DNA of 64,000 nucleotides from Cyanophora paradoxa (Eukaryota; Glaucocystophyceae; Cyanophorales; Cyanophoraceae): NCBI GenBank assembly GCA_004431415.1, contig QPMI01000423.1:186001-250000 (forward strand). Reading direction: 5' to 3'. The notes below the pieces were generated by a model. That model did not search any database. It was given only the letters and a program-made list of their open reading frames with translations, and was not told the origin of the DNA. Position numbers and translations under genes: made by a program. Of this stretch, positions 52,073 to 61,893 are shown piece after piece; position 1 is the first letter of the stretch; every line of letters starts with the position of its first letter.

Positions 52073-54247
52073 TGGACCCAGCTCGCCTGCGCGGGGTTCG
52101 CCGCCCCGCTACGCCGCTCCCCTGCCGCCCGCCGCCCCGCGCCCCCGATTTGATCGCGCCCCGGCCCCGCCCGCAGCAGCGCCGCTGGGCCGCCCGCGGC
52201 CCGCCCCGCACCTCTCGTGGACCCAGCTCGCCTGCGCGGGGTTCGCCGCCCCGCTACGCCGCTCCCCTGCCGCCGCCGCCCCGCGCCCCCGATTTGATCG
52301 CGCCCCGGCCCCGCCCGCAGCAGCGCCGCTGGGCCGCCCGCGGCCCGCCCCGCACCTCTCGTGGACCCAGCTCGCCTGCGCGGGTTCGCCGCCCCGCTAC
52401 GCCGCTCCCCTGCCGCCCGCCGCCCCGCGCCCCCGATTTGATCCCGCCCGGCCCCGCCCGCAGCAGCGCCGCTGGGCCGCCCGCGGCCCGCCCCGCACCT
52501 CTCGTGGACCCAGCTCGCCTGCGCGGGTTCGCCGCCCCGCTACGCCGCTCCCCTGCCGCCCGCCGCCCCGCGCCCCCGATTTGATCGCGCCCCGGCCCCG
52601 CCCGCAGCAGCGCCGCTGGGCCGCCCGCGGCCGGCCCCGCACCTGCCGTCGACCCAGCTCGCCTTCGCCGGGTTCGCCGCCCCGCTACGCCGCTCCCCTG
52701 CCGCCCGCCGCCCCGCGCCCCAATTTGATCGCGCCCCGGCCCCGCCCGCAGCAGCGCCGCTGGGCCGCCCGCGGCCCGCCCCGCACCTGCCGTCGACCCA
52801 GCTCGCCTGCGCGGGGTTCGCCGCCCCGCTACGCCGCTCCCCTGCCGCCGCCGCCCCGCGCCCCGATTTGATCGCGCCCCGGCCCCGCCCGCAGCAGCGC
52901 CGCTGGGCCGCCCGCGGCCCGCCCCGCACCTCTTGTGGATTCAGCTCGCCTGCGCCGGGTTCGCCGCCCCGCTACGCCGCTCCCCTGCCGCCCGCCGCCC
53001 CGCGCCCCCGATTTGATCGCGCCCCGGCCCCGCCCGCAGCATCGCCGCTGGGCCGCCCGCGGCCCGCCCCGCACCTCTCGTGGATTCAGCTCGCCTTCGC
53101 CGGGTTCGCTGCCCCGCTACGCCGCTCCCCTGCCGCCCGCCGCCCCGCGCCCCCGATTTGATCGCGCCCCGGCCCCGCCCGCAGCAGCGCCGCTGGGCCG
53201 CCCGCGGCCCGCCCCGCACCTCTCGTGGACCCAGCTCGCCTGCGCGGTGTTCGCCGCCCCGCTACGCCGCTCCCCTGCCGCCCGCCGCCCCGCGCCCCCG
53301 ATTTGATCGCGCCCCGGCCCCGCCCGCAGCAGCGCCGCTGGGCCGCCCGCGGCCGGCCCCGCACTTGCCGTCGACCCAGCTCGCCTTCGCCGGTCGCGCC
53401 GCTCGCGTCCGCCGCCCCGGCGTGACGCCGCCCCCCTGCCGCCCGCCGCCCCGCGCCCCCGATTTGATCGCGCCCCGGCCCCGCCCGCAGCAGCGCCGCT
53501 GGGCCGCCCGCGGCCCGCCCCGCACCTGCCGTCGACCCAGCTCGCCTGCGCCGGGTTCGCCACCCCGCTACGCCGCTCCCCTGCCGCCCGCCGCCCCGCG
53601 CCCCCAATTTGATCGCGCCCCGGCCCGCCCGCAGCAGCGCCGCTGGGCCGCCCGCGGCCCGCCCCGCACCTCTCGTGGACCCAGCTCGCCTGCGCGGGTT
53701 CGCCGCCCCGCTACGCCGCTCCCCTGCCGCCCGCCGCCCCGCGCCCCCGATTTGATCGCGCCCCGGCCCCGCCCGCAGCAGCGCCGCTGGGCCGCCCGCG
53801 GCCGGCCCCGCACCTGCCGTCGACCCTGCTCGCCTGCACGGGGTTCGCCGCCCCGCTACGCCGCTCCCCTGCCGCCCGCCGCCCCGCGCCCCCGATTTGA
53901 TCGCGCCCCGGCCCCGCCCGCAGCAGCGCCGCTGGGCCGCCCGCGGCCGGCCCCGCACCTGCCGTCGACCCAGCTCGCCTGCGCGGGGTTCGCCGCCCCG
54001 CTACGCCGCTCCCCTGCCGCCCGCCGCCCCGCGCCCCCGATTTGATCGCGCCCCGGCCCCGCCCGCAGCAGCGCCGCTGGGCCGCCCGCGGCCCGCCCCG
54101 CACCTCTCGTGGACCCAGCTCGCCTGCGCCGGGTTCGCCGCCCCGCTACGCCGCTCCCCTGCCGCCCGCCGCCCCGCGCCCCGATTTGATCGCGCCCCGG
54201 CCCCGCCCGCAGCAGCGCCGCTGGGCCGCCCGCGGCCCGCCCCGCAC
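52073..54247 (+). repeat. ~145-bp GC-rich satellite, 15 copies (left inverted arm)
   Basis: Monomers of 143-146 bp (one of ~161) are marked by GATTTGATCGCG at 52,146, 52,290, 52,433, 52,577 and so on to 54,182. Variants alternate at two positions: CTCTCGTGGACC or CTGCCGTCGACC, and TGCGCGGGG or TTCGCCGGG. The same satellite occurs in reverse complement at 62.05-64.0 kb. The many long frames on both strands are by-products. Confidence 0.95.
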
Positions 54248-54257
54248 CACCTGGGGG

Positions 54258-55484
54258 CACCATCACTTGCTGGTGCGGCCGCGCCGGGCCTGGGGGCGGG
54301 CGCCGGCCGCCCGATCACTTGCTGACGCCCTCGCCGCAGGCCGCGAGCGCTGCGCCCGCATTCTTCGGACCCGCCGAGGCGGCGGGCAGCGGGCGGCCGG
54401 CCCGCTCGTTCTCTGCAGGCGCCTCTGCGCCGCGCCGGGGCCGGGGCGCGGCGCCAGGGCGGGCGGGCGGGGCACCATCACTTGCTGGTGCGGCCGCGCT
54501 GGGGCTGGGGCGGGCGCCGGCCGCCCGATCACTTGCTGACGCCCTCGCCGCAGGCCGCGAGCGCTGCGCCCGCATTCTTCGGACCCGCCGAGGCGGCGGG
54601 CAGCGGGCGGCCGGCCCGCTCGTTCTCTGCAGGCGCCTCTGCGCCGCGCCGGGGCCGGGGCGCGGCGCCAGGGCGGGCGGGCGGGGGCACCATCACTTGC
54701 TGGTGCGGCCGCGCTGGGGCTGGGGGCGGGCGCCGGCCGCCCGATCGCTTGCTGACGCCCTCGCCGCAGGCCGCGAGCGCCGCGCACGCATTCTTCGGAC
54801 CCGCCGGGGCGGCGGGCGGCGGGCGGCCGGCCCGCTCGTCCCCTGCAGGCGCCCCTGCGCCGCGCCGGGGCCGGGGCGCGGCGCCAGCGCGGGCAGGCGG
54901 GGTACCATCACTTGCTGGTGGGGCCCGTGCGGGCACCATCACTTGCTTGTGCGGCCGCACCGGGCCTGGGGGCGGGCGCCGGCCGCCTGATCGCGTATTG
55001 ACGCCCTCGCCGCAGGCCGCGAGCGCCGCGCCCGCATTCTTCGGACCCGCCGGGGCGGCGGGCGGCGGGCGGCCGGCCCGCTCGTCCCCTGCAGGCGCCC
55101 CTGCGCCGCGCGGGGCCGGGGCGCGGCGCCAGCGCGGGCGGGCGGAGGTACCATCACTTGCTGGTGGGGCCCGTGCGGGCACCATCACTTGCTGGTGCGG
55201 CCGCGCCGGGCCTGGGGGCGGGCGCCGGCCGCCTGATCGCGTTCTGACGCCCTCGCCGCAGGCCGAGAGCGCCGCCCCCGCATGCTCCGCACCCGCCGGG
55301 CGGCGGGCGGCCGGCGGCCGGCCCGCTCGTCCCCTGCAGGCGCCCCTGCGCCGCGCCGGGGCCGGGGCGCGGCGCCAGGGCGGGCGGGCTGGGGTACCAT
55401 CACTTGCTGGTGGGGCCCGTGCGGGCACCATCACTTGCTGGTGCGGCCGCGCCGGGCCTGGGGGCGGGCGCCGGCCGGGAACCA
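54258..55484 (+). repeat. 215-bp tandem repeat growing to 246 bp
   Basis: Units begin at CACCATCACTTGCTGGTG: 54,258, 54,473, 54,688, 54,903, then 55,149 and 55,395. The first three intervals are 215 bp; from 54,903 the unit start itself is duplicated 31 bp downstream (54,934, 55,180, 55,426), making the unit 246 bp. The array adjoins the 145-bp satellite at 54,247. Confidence 0.93.
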
Positions 55485-56430
55485 TCTGCGGCCCTTCTCT
55501 CGCTCCGTGCGCCCCTCCACGCTTTTCGACGCCGCGCCCCGTGCGACGGGCCGGGCGCAGGCAGTCAAGTCGTGGCGGCTTCACGGCGAAGGCGGCTGGG
55601 AAGCAACGGCGGCCCTTTTCTCGCTCGGAGCGCCCTGCGCAACGCCCCCGACGCAACGCGCCCCGTGCCGAATCCATATCTAGCAAGACCGCCGCCGTGG
55701 GGGCCCATCATTGGCCGCGGCGGGGGGGAGGCGGTCGTCAGGTGACTGGAAGCCCGGCGGGACGCGCCACTGGAACCTCCCTCCTCCCGACCGCGGCCGC
55801 CCGACCCGGTCCTCCCCCGTCCTTTCCCACCGCCTCACGCCCTCTTGCCCCATACCCTCCCGATCCCCCTCCCTCCCACCGACACCTTCCCGTTCCTATG
55901 AGCCCGGCGGTTCTACCAGGCCCGCTCCCGCACGAGCGCGCCCCCACCCCCGAGCCCGCCGTGCCGACGACACGGCGGGCCGTACTTTAGCGTGTACAGA
56001 TTGGCTAAGGTTACCGAGCGCCTTCCCGGAGGCCATAGTTTACTAGGTATAGTCCCGGCTGCAGTTCGTCTAGCCGTCCGCTTGTTTCTTAGACCTTGCT
56101 CGCCCTCTCGTCCTTGGGTAGTCATTCCCTCCTTGCGTAGGATCCCCCCTGTACTGCAGCGCTAGACCTAGCCCCGGGGTAGCCTTTCCAGTTATTTTCA
56201 CATCCGAGCTCCACCCGGTCCGATGTCCGAAAGGCTTAGTCCCGTAGGCTCATCTCTCGACTTGACACAGATGGACACCTCATTTATATCGCTAGCCATT
56301 TGTCTCGGTGTGTGCGAATTCATACAGCAAGACAGACAGACAGAGACAGACAGCACATTATAAATTGACAGTTGAATGTCAGACAGTTATAAAGACAGAT
56401 AGGGCCTGCAGGGACCGGGGTCCAGGGTAG
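55485..56430. other. Unique host DNA between arrays; no gene seen
   Basis: Pyrimidine-rich stretches (55,770-55,950) and a short GACAGACAGA microsatellite (56,330-56,355) are present. No protein-like signal found. Confidence 0.4.
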
Positions 56431-57880
56431 CAAGCGATCGGGCGGCCGGCGCCCGCCCCCAGGCCCGGCGCGGCCGCACCAGCAATATAAGGTGAGCCGG
56501 GGCCGCCGGGCGCGACACAGAAGAATCGCCTCGAGGGAGTGAGGGGGGCACCTGAGAATGATGGGCCCGCGGAACCACGCCCGTCCTCCACAGGGCGGGC
56601 CCCGCGCCTGCATCCGAGCCCTAAGAAACAACATCTATTACATTGGGATTCAGTTTATGTAAGGTGAGCCGGGGCCGCCGGGCGCGACACAGAAGAATCG
56701 CCTCGAGGGAGTGAGGGGGGCACCTGAGAATGATGGGCCCGCGGAACCACGCCCGTCCTCCACAGGGCGGGCCCCGCGCCTGCATCCGAGCCCTGAGAAA
56801 CAACATCTATTACATTGGGATTCAGTTTATGTAAGGTGAGCCGGGGCCGCCGGGCGCGACACAGAAGAATCGCCTCGAGGGAGTGAGGGGGGCACCTGAG
56901 AATGATGGGCCCGCGGAACCACGCCCGTCCTCCACAGGGCGGGCCCCGCGCCTGCATCCGAGCCCTGAGAAACAACATCTATTACATTGGGATTCAGTTT
57001 ATGTAAGGTGAGCCGGGGCCGCCGGGCGCGACACAGAAGAATCGCCTCGAGGGAGTGAGGGGGGCACCTGAGAATGATGGGCCCGCGGAACCACGCCCGT
57101 CCTCCACAGGGCGGGCCCCGCGCCTGCATCCGAGCCCTGAGAAACAACATCTATTACATTGGGATTCAGTTTATATAAGGTGAGCCGGGGCCGCCGGGCG
57201 CGACACAGAAGAATCGCCTCGAGGAGTGAGGGGGGCACCTGAGAATGATGGGCCCGCGGAACCACGCCCGTCCTTCCCAGGGCGGGCCCCGCGCCTGCAT
57301 CCGAGCCCTGAGAAACAACATCTATTACATTGGGATTCAGTTTATATAAGGTGAGCCGGGTCCGCCGGGCGCGACACAGAAGAATCGCCTCGAGGGAGTG
57401 AGGGGGGCACCTGAGAATGATGGGCCCGCGGAACCACGCCCGTCCTTCCCAGGGCGGGCCCCGCGCCTGCATCCGAGCCCTGAGAAACAACATCTATTAC
57501 ATTGGGATTCAGTTTATATAAGGTGAGCCGGGTCCGCCGGGCGCGACACAGAAGAATCGCCTCGAGGGAGTGAGGGGGGCACCTGAGAATGATGGGCCCG
57601 CGGAACCACGCCCGTCCTTCCCAGGGCGGGCCCCGCGCCTGCATCCGAGCCCTGAGAAACAACATCTATTACATTGGGATTCAGTTTATGTAAGGTGAGC
57701 CGGGGCCGCCGGGCGCGACACAGAAGAATCGCCTCGAGGGAGTGAGGGGGGCACCTGAGAATGATGGGCCCGCGGAACCACGCCCGTCCTCCACAGGGCG
57801 GGCCCCGCGCCTGCATCCGAGCCCTGAGAAACAACATCTATTACATTGGGATTCAGTTTATATAAGGTGAGCCGGGGCCG
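56431..57880 (+). repeat. 172-bp tandem repeat, eight copies, led by a satellite fragment
   Basis: A ~55-bp piece of the 215-bp repeat in reverse orientation (56,431-56,483) is followed by eight copies, and a partial ninth, of a 172-bp unit starting TAAGGTGAGCCGGGG; one copy is 171 bp. Variants fall in blocks: three neighbouring copies share CCTTCCCAGGG where the others have CCTCCACAGGG. Each unit contains AAGGTGAG, a good splice-donor match, next to an AT-rich ACATCTATTACATTGGG segment. Confidence 0.95.
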
Positions 57881-58630
57881 CCTGTGCCGCGCGCCTGGGT
57901 GCCGCGCCTTCGCCGGGGCCCCTTGGTTGATGGTCACGCCGATCAATCGCGACACAGAGCGAGCCAGCAGAGCTTCATCTCGATATAAATGAGTGACATT
58001 TCGAAAGAATAGTATCTTAAGCGTGTGTGCACCGATTTTCGCGGCGAGCGCGAACGTTCCGGGCGATCCACGTTATCATGAGTCTTTGGACCCGAGCACT
58101 AGTCCTGACTTATCCACGTTCATCATCAATTCTACTTCAACATCGATCAGCGCTGCTCATCGTCCGGAACGTTCGGCGAAGCTTGGTATTTGAATACAAA
58201 TGAAGTATTTAGACCACGTACATCTTGATCACAAAGCGGGAAGTCGCTGGGAGTACTGCGTCTTTGATCATGAGCAGCCGGGCAAGCTCGAGCCGCAGGC
58301 TTCCCCCCCGTGCGCGCGGGCCCGGCCCATTACGCTTGAGTGAAAACCCGGTGCTTGTGCGGGTTTACCATCCGTCTGAGGTCTGAGCAAGGTCCGCGGC
58401 CCGACCGCCGCAGCGGTACGCCGTGATAACCGGAGGGCACCTAGGCGTACTTCGCTGCGTGCCGCGGGTGGAGCTCTGAGCGGGGCGCGTCCAGAGGGCG
58501 CACATACGTCTTAAAGAAGGAAAACATGCGAATGCCAGCAGCTAAAGTCGCCTCGGCCAAGCCGGCGCCGCGGCGCGCGCGGCAGCACGCTGCGGCAGCG
58601 CGGCATCGCGAGACTAGTACAGTACTGCGG
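57881..58630. other. Unique host DNA; no gene recognised
   Basis: A 66-codon Ser/Thr-rich frame at 57,993-58,193 is the only non-GC-driven frame; it has no recognisable family and no supporting context. An inverted pair GAACGTTCCGG/CCGGAACGTTC lies at ~58,050 and ~58,160. Confidence 0.35.
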
Positions 58631-59000
58631 TGCTCGCCGCCCGCCGCGCCTCCCGCGCCGCCCGGCGAGATGCCCCGCCGCCCGCCGCGCCTCCGCCCCG
58701 CCCGCTCCGCCGCGTGCGGCGAGCCTCGTCGCCGCCCGCCGCGCCTCCCGCGCCGCCGGCGAGCCGCAGCGCCGCTTGCCGCGCCTCTGCCCCGTCCGGT
58801 GAGCTTCGTCGCCGCCCGCCGCGCATGCCGCGCCGCCCGGCGAGCTGCAGCGCCGCTTGTCGCGCTTCTGCCCCGCCCGGTGTGCTTCGCCGCCGCCCGC
58901 CGCGCCTCCGCCGCGTGCGGCGAGCCTCGCCGCCGCCCGCCGCTCCTCCGCCGCGTGCGGCGAGCCTCGCCGCCGCCCGCCGCGCCTCCGCCACGCCGCA
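58631..59000. repeat. Degenerate 80/40-bp GC-rich tandem repeat
   Basis: Units containing CGCCGCCCGCCGCGCCTCC recur with a period near 80 bp that shortens to near 40 bp after ~58,890. Open frames in several phases result from the repeat. Confidence 0.75.
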
Positions 59001-59088
59001 CGACATCTGCAAAAAGTCTCGCACGGAGTACTCAGGCCGCAGTACTGAGAGCTTTTGTTGCATGTTTGTTGCACTCAGCGACACGAAC

Positions 59089-61893
59089 CGGCTGGTGGGG
59101 AGCGCGGCCCGGGGCTCGCACCAGGGGTACAGCGTTCAGGGGGCGGCGGGGGCAGGGGGTGGGGCCCTGCGCGCGCAGCGGTCAGAGCCAGGCCATATTT
59201 AGAAACTCTATCCGTCGACGCGCGCTTGTAGGGCCCTCGCCGGGCCATCGGCTGGTGGGGAGCGCGGCCCGGGGCTCGCACCAGGGGTACAGCGTTCAGG
59301 GGGCGGCGGGGGCAGGGGGTGGGGCCCTGCGCGCGCAGCGGTCAGAGCCAGGCCATATTTAGAAACTCTATCCGTCGACGCGCGCTTGTAGTGCCCTCGC
59401 CGGGCCATCGGCTGGTGGGGAGCGCGGCCCGGGGCTCGCACCAGGGGTACAGCGTTCAGGGGGCGGCGGGGGCAGGGGGTGGGGCCCTGCGCGCGCAGCG
59501 GTCAGAGCCAGGCCATATTTAGAATCTCTATCCGTCGACGCGCGCTTGTAGGGCCCTTGCGGGGCCATCGGCTGGTGGGGAGCGCGGCCCGGGGCTCGCA
59601 CCAGGGGTACAGCGTTCAGGGGGCGGCGGGGGCAGGGGGTGGGGCCCTGCGCGCGCAGCGGTCAGAGCCAGGCCATATTTAGAAACTCTATCCGTCGACG
59701 CGCGCTTGTAGTGCCCTCACCGGGCCATCGGCTGGTGGGGAGCGCGGCCCGGGGCTCGCACCAGGGGTACAGCGTTCAGGGGGCGGCGGGGGCAGGGGGT
59801 GGGGCCCTGCGCGCGCAGCGGTCAGAGCCAGGCCATATTTAGAAACTCTATCCGTCGACGCGCGCTTGTAGTGCCCTCGCCGGGCCATCGGCTGGTGGGG
59901 AGCGCGGCCCGGGGCTCGCACCAGGGGTACAGCGTTCAGGGGGCGGCGGGGGCAGGGGGTGGGGCCCTGCGCGCGCAGCGGTCAGAGCCAGGCCATATTT
60001 AGAAACTCTATCCGTCGACGCGCGCTTGTAGGGCCCTTGCGGGGCCATCGGCTGGTGGGGAGCGCGGCCCGGGGCTCGCACCAGGGGTACAGCGTTCAGG
60101 GGGCGGCGGGGGCAGGGGGTGGGGCCCTGCGCGCGCAGCGGTCAGAGCCAGGCCATATTTAGAAACTCTATCCGTCGACGCGCGCTTGTAGGGCCCTCGC
60201 CGGGCCATCGGCTGGTGGGGAGCGCGGCCCGGGGCTCGCACCAGGGGTACAGCGTTCAGGGGGCGGCGGGGGCAGGGGGTGGGGCCCTGCGCGCGCAGCG
60301 GTCAGAGCCAGGCCATATTTAGAATCTTTATCCGTCGACGCGCGCTTGTAGTGCCCTCGCCGGGCCATCGGCTGGTGGGGAGCGCGGCCCGGGGCTCGCA
60401 CCAGGGGTACAGCGTTCAGGGGCGGCGGGGGCAGGGGGTGGGCCCTGCGCGCGCAGCGGTCAGAGCCAGGCCATATTTAGAATCTCTATCCGTCGACGCG
60501 CGCTTGTAGGGCCCTCGCCGGGCCATCGGCTGGTGGGGAGCGCGGCCCGGGGCTCGCACCAGGGGTACAGCGTTCAGGGGGCGGCGGGGGCAGGGGGTGG
60601 GGCCCTGCGCGCGCAGCAGTCAGAGCCAGGCCATATTTAGAAACTCTATCCGTCGACGCGCGCTTGTAGTGCCCTCGCCGGGCCATCGGCTGGTGGGGAG
60701 CGCGGCCCGGGGCTCGCACCAGGGGTACAGCGTTCAGGGGGCGGCGGGGCAGGGGTGGGGCCCTGCGCGCGCAGCGGTCAGAGCCAGGCCATATTTAGAA
60801 ACTCTATCCGTCGACGCGCGCTTGTAGGGCCCTTGCGGGGCCATCGGCTGGTGGGGAGCGCGGCCCGGGGCTCGCACCAGGGGTACAGCGTTCAGGGGCG
60901 GCGGGGCAGGGGGTGGGGCCCTGCGCGCGCAGCGGTCAGAGCCAGGCCATATTTAGAAACTCTATCCGTCGACGCGCGCTTGTAGGGCCCTCGCCGGGCC
61001 ATCGGCTGGTGGGGAGCGCGGCCCGGGGCTCGCACCAGGGGTACAGCGTTCAGGGGGCGGCGGGGGCAGGGGGTGGGGCCCTGCGCGCGCAGCGGTCAGA
61101 GCCAGGCCATATTTAGAATCTTTATCCGTCGACGCGCGCTTGTAGTGCCCTCGCCGGGCCATCGGCTGGTGGGGAGCGCGGCCCGGGGCTCGCACCAGGG
61201 GTACAGCGTTCAGGGGGCGGCGGGGGCAGGGGGTGGGGCCCTGCGCGCGCAGCGGTCAGAGCCAGGCCATATTTAGAATCTCTATCCGTCGACGCGCGCT
61301 TGTAGGGCCCTCGCCGGGCCATCGGCTGGTGGGGAGCGCGGCCCGGGGCTCGCACCAGGGGTACAGCGTTCAGGGGGCGGCGGGGGCAGGGGGTGGGGCC
61401 CTGCGCGCGCAGCAGTCAGAGCCAGGCCATATTTAGAAACTCTATCCGTCGACGCGCGCTTGTAGGGCCCTTGCGGGGCCATCGGCTGGTGGGGAGCGCG
61501 GCCCGGGGCTCGCACCAGGGGTACAGCGTTCAGGGGGCGGCGGGGGCAGGGGGTGGGGCCCTGCGCGCGCAGCGGTCAGAGCCAGGCCATATTTAGAAAC
61601 TCTATCCGTCGACGCGCGCTTGTAGGGCCCTTGCGGGGCCATCGGCTGGTGGGGAGCGCGGCCCGGGGCTCGCACCAGGGGTACAGCGTTCAGGGGGCGG
61701 CGGGGCAGGGGGTGGGGCCCTGCGCGCGCAGCAGTCAGAGCCAGGCCATATTTAGAATCTCTATCCGTCGACGCGCGCTTGTAGGGCCCTTGCGGGGCCA
61801 TCGGCTGGTGGGGAGCGCGGCCCGGGGCTCGCACCAGGGGTACAGCGTTCAGGGGGCGGGGGGGGCAGGGGGTGGGGCCCTGCGCGCGCAGCG
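59089..61893 (+). repeat. 160-bp satellite, 17.5 copies, with higher-order pattern
   Basis: Monomers start CGGCTGGTGGGGAGCG at 59,089, 59,249, 59,409 and onward; most are 160 bp, a few 158-159. Variant sites (AAACTC / AATCTC / AATCTTT; CCCTCGCC / CCCTTGCG; CAGCGG / CAGCAG) follow a repeating order: monomers 6-10 (from 59,889) and 11-15 (from 60,687) carry the same series except at the last site. The array breaks off at 61,893 inside the GCGCGCAGCGG block. Confidence 0.95.

Noticed and set aside
52017-54787. Many long frames on both strands in the satellite arrays
   Set aside because: They repeat with the 145-bp and 215-bp periods and exist because GC-rich DNA has few stop codons.
59089-61893. 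Regularly spaced repeats as a CRISPR array
   Set aside because: The whole 160-bp unit is repeated without unique spacers, and the DNA is nuclear eukaryotic.
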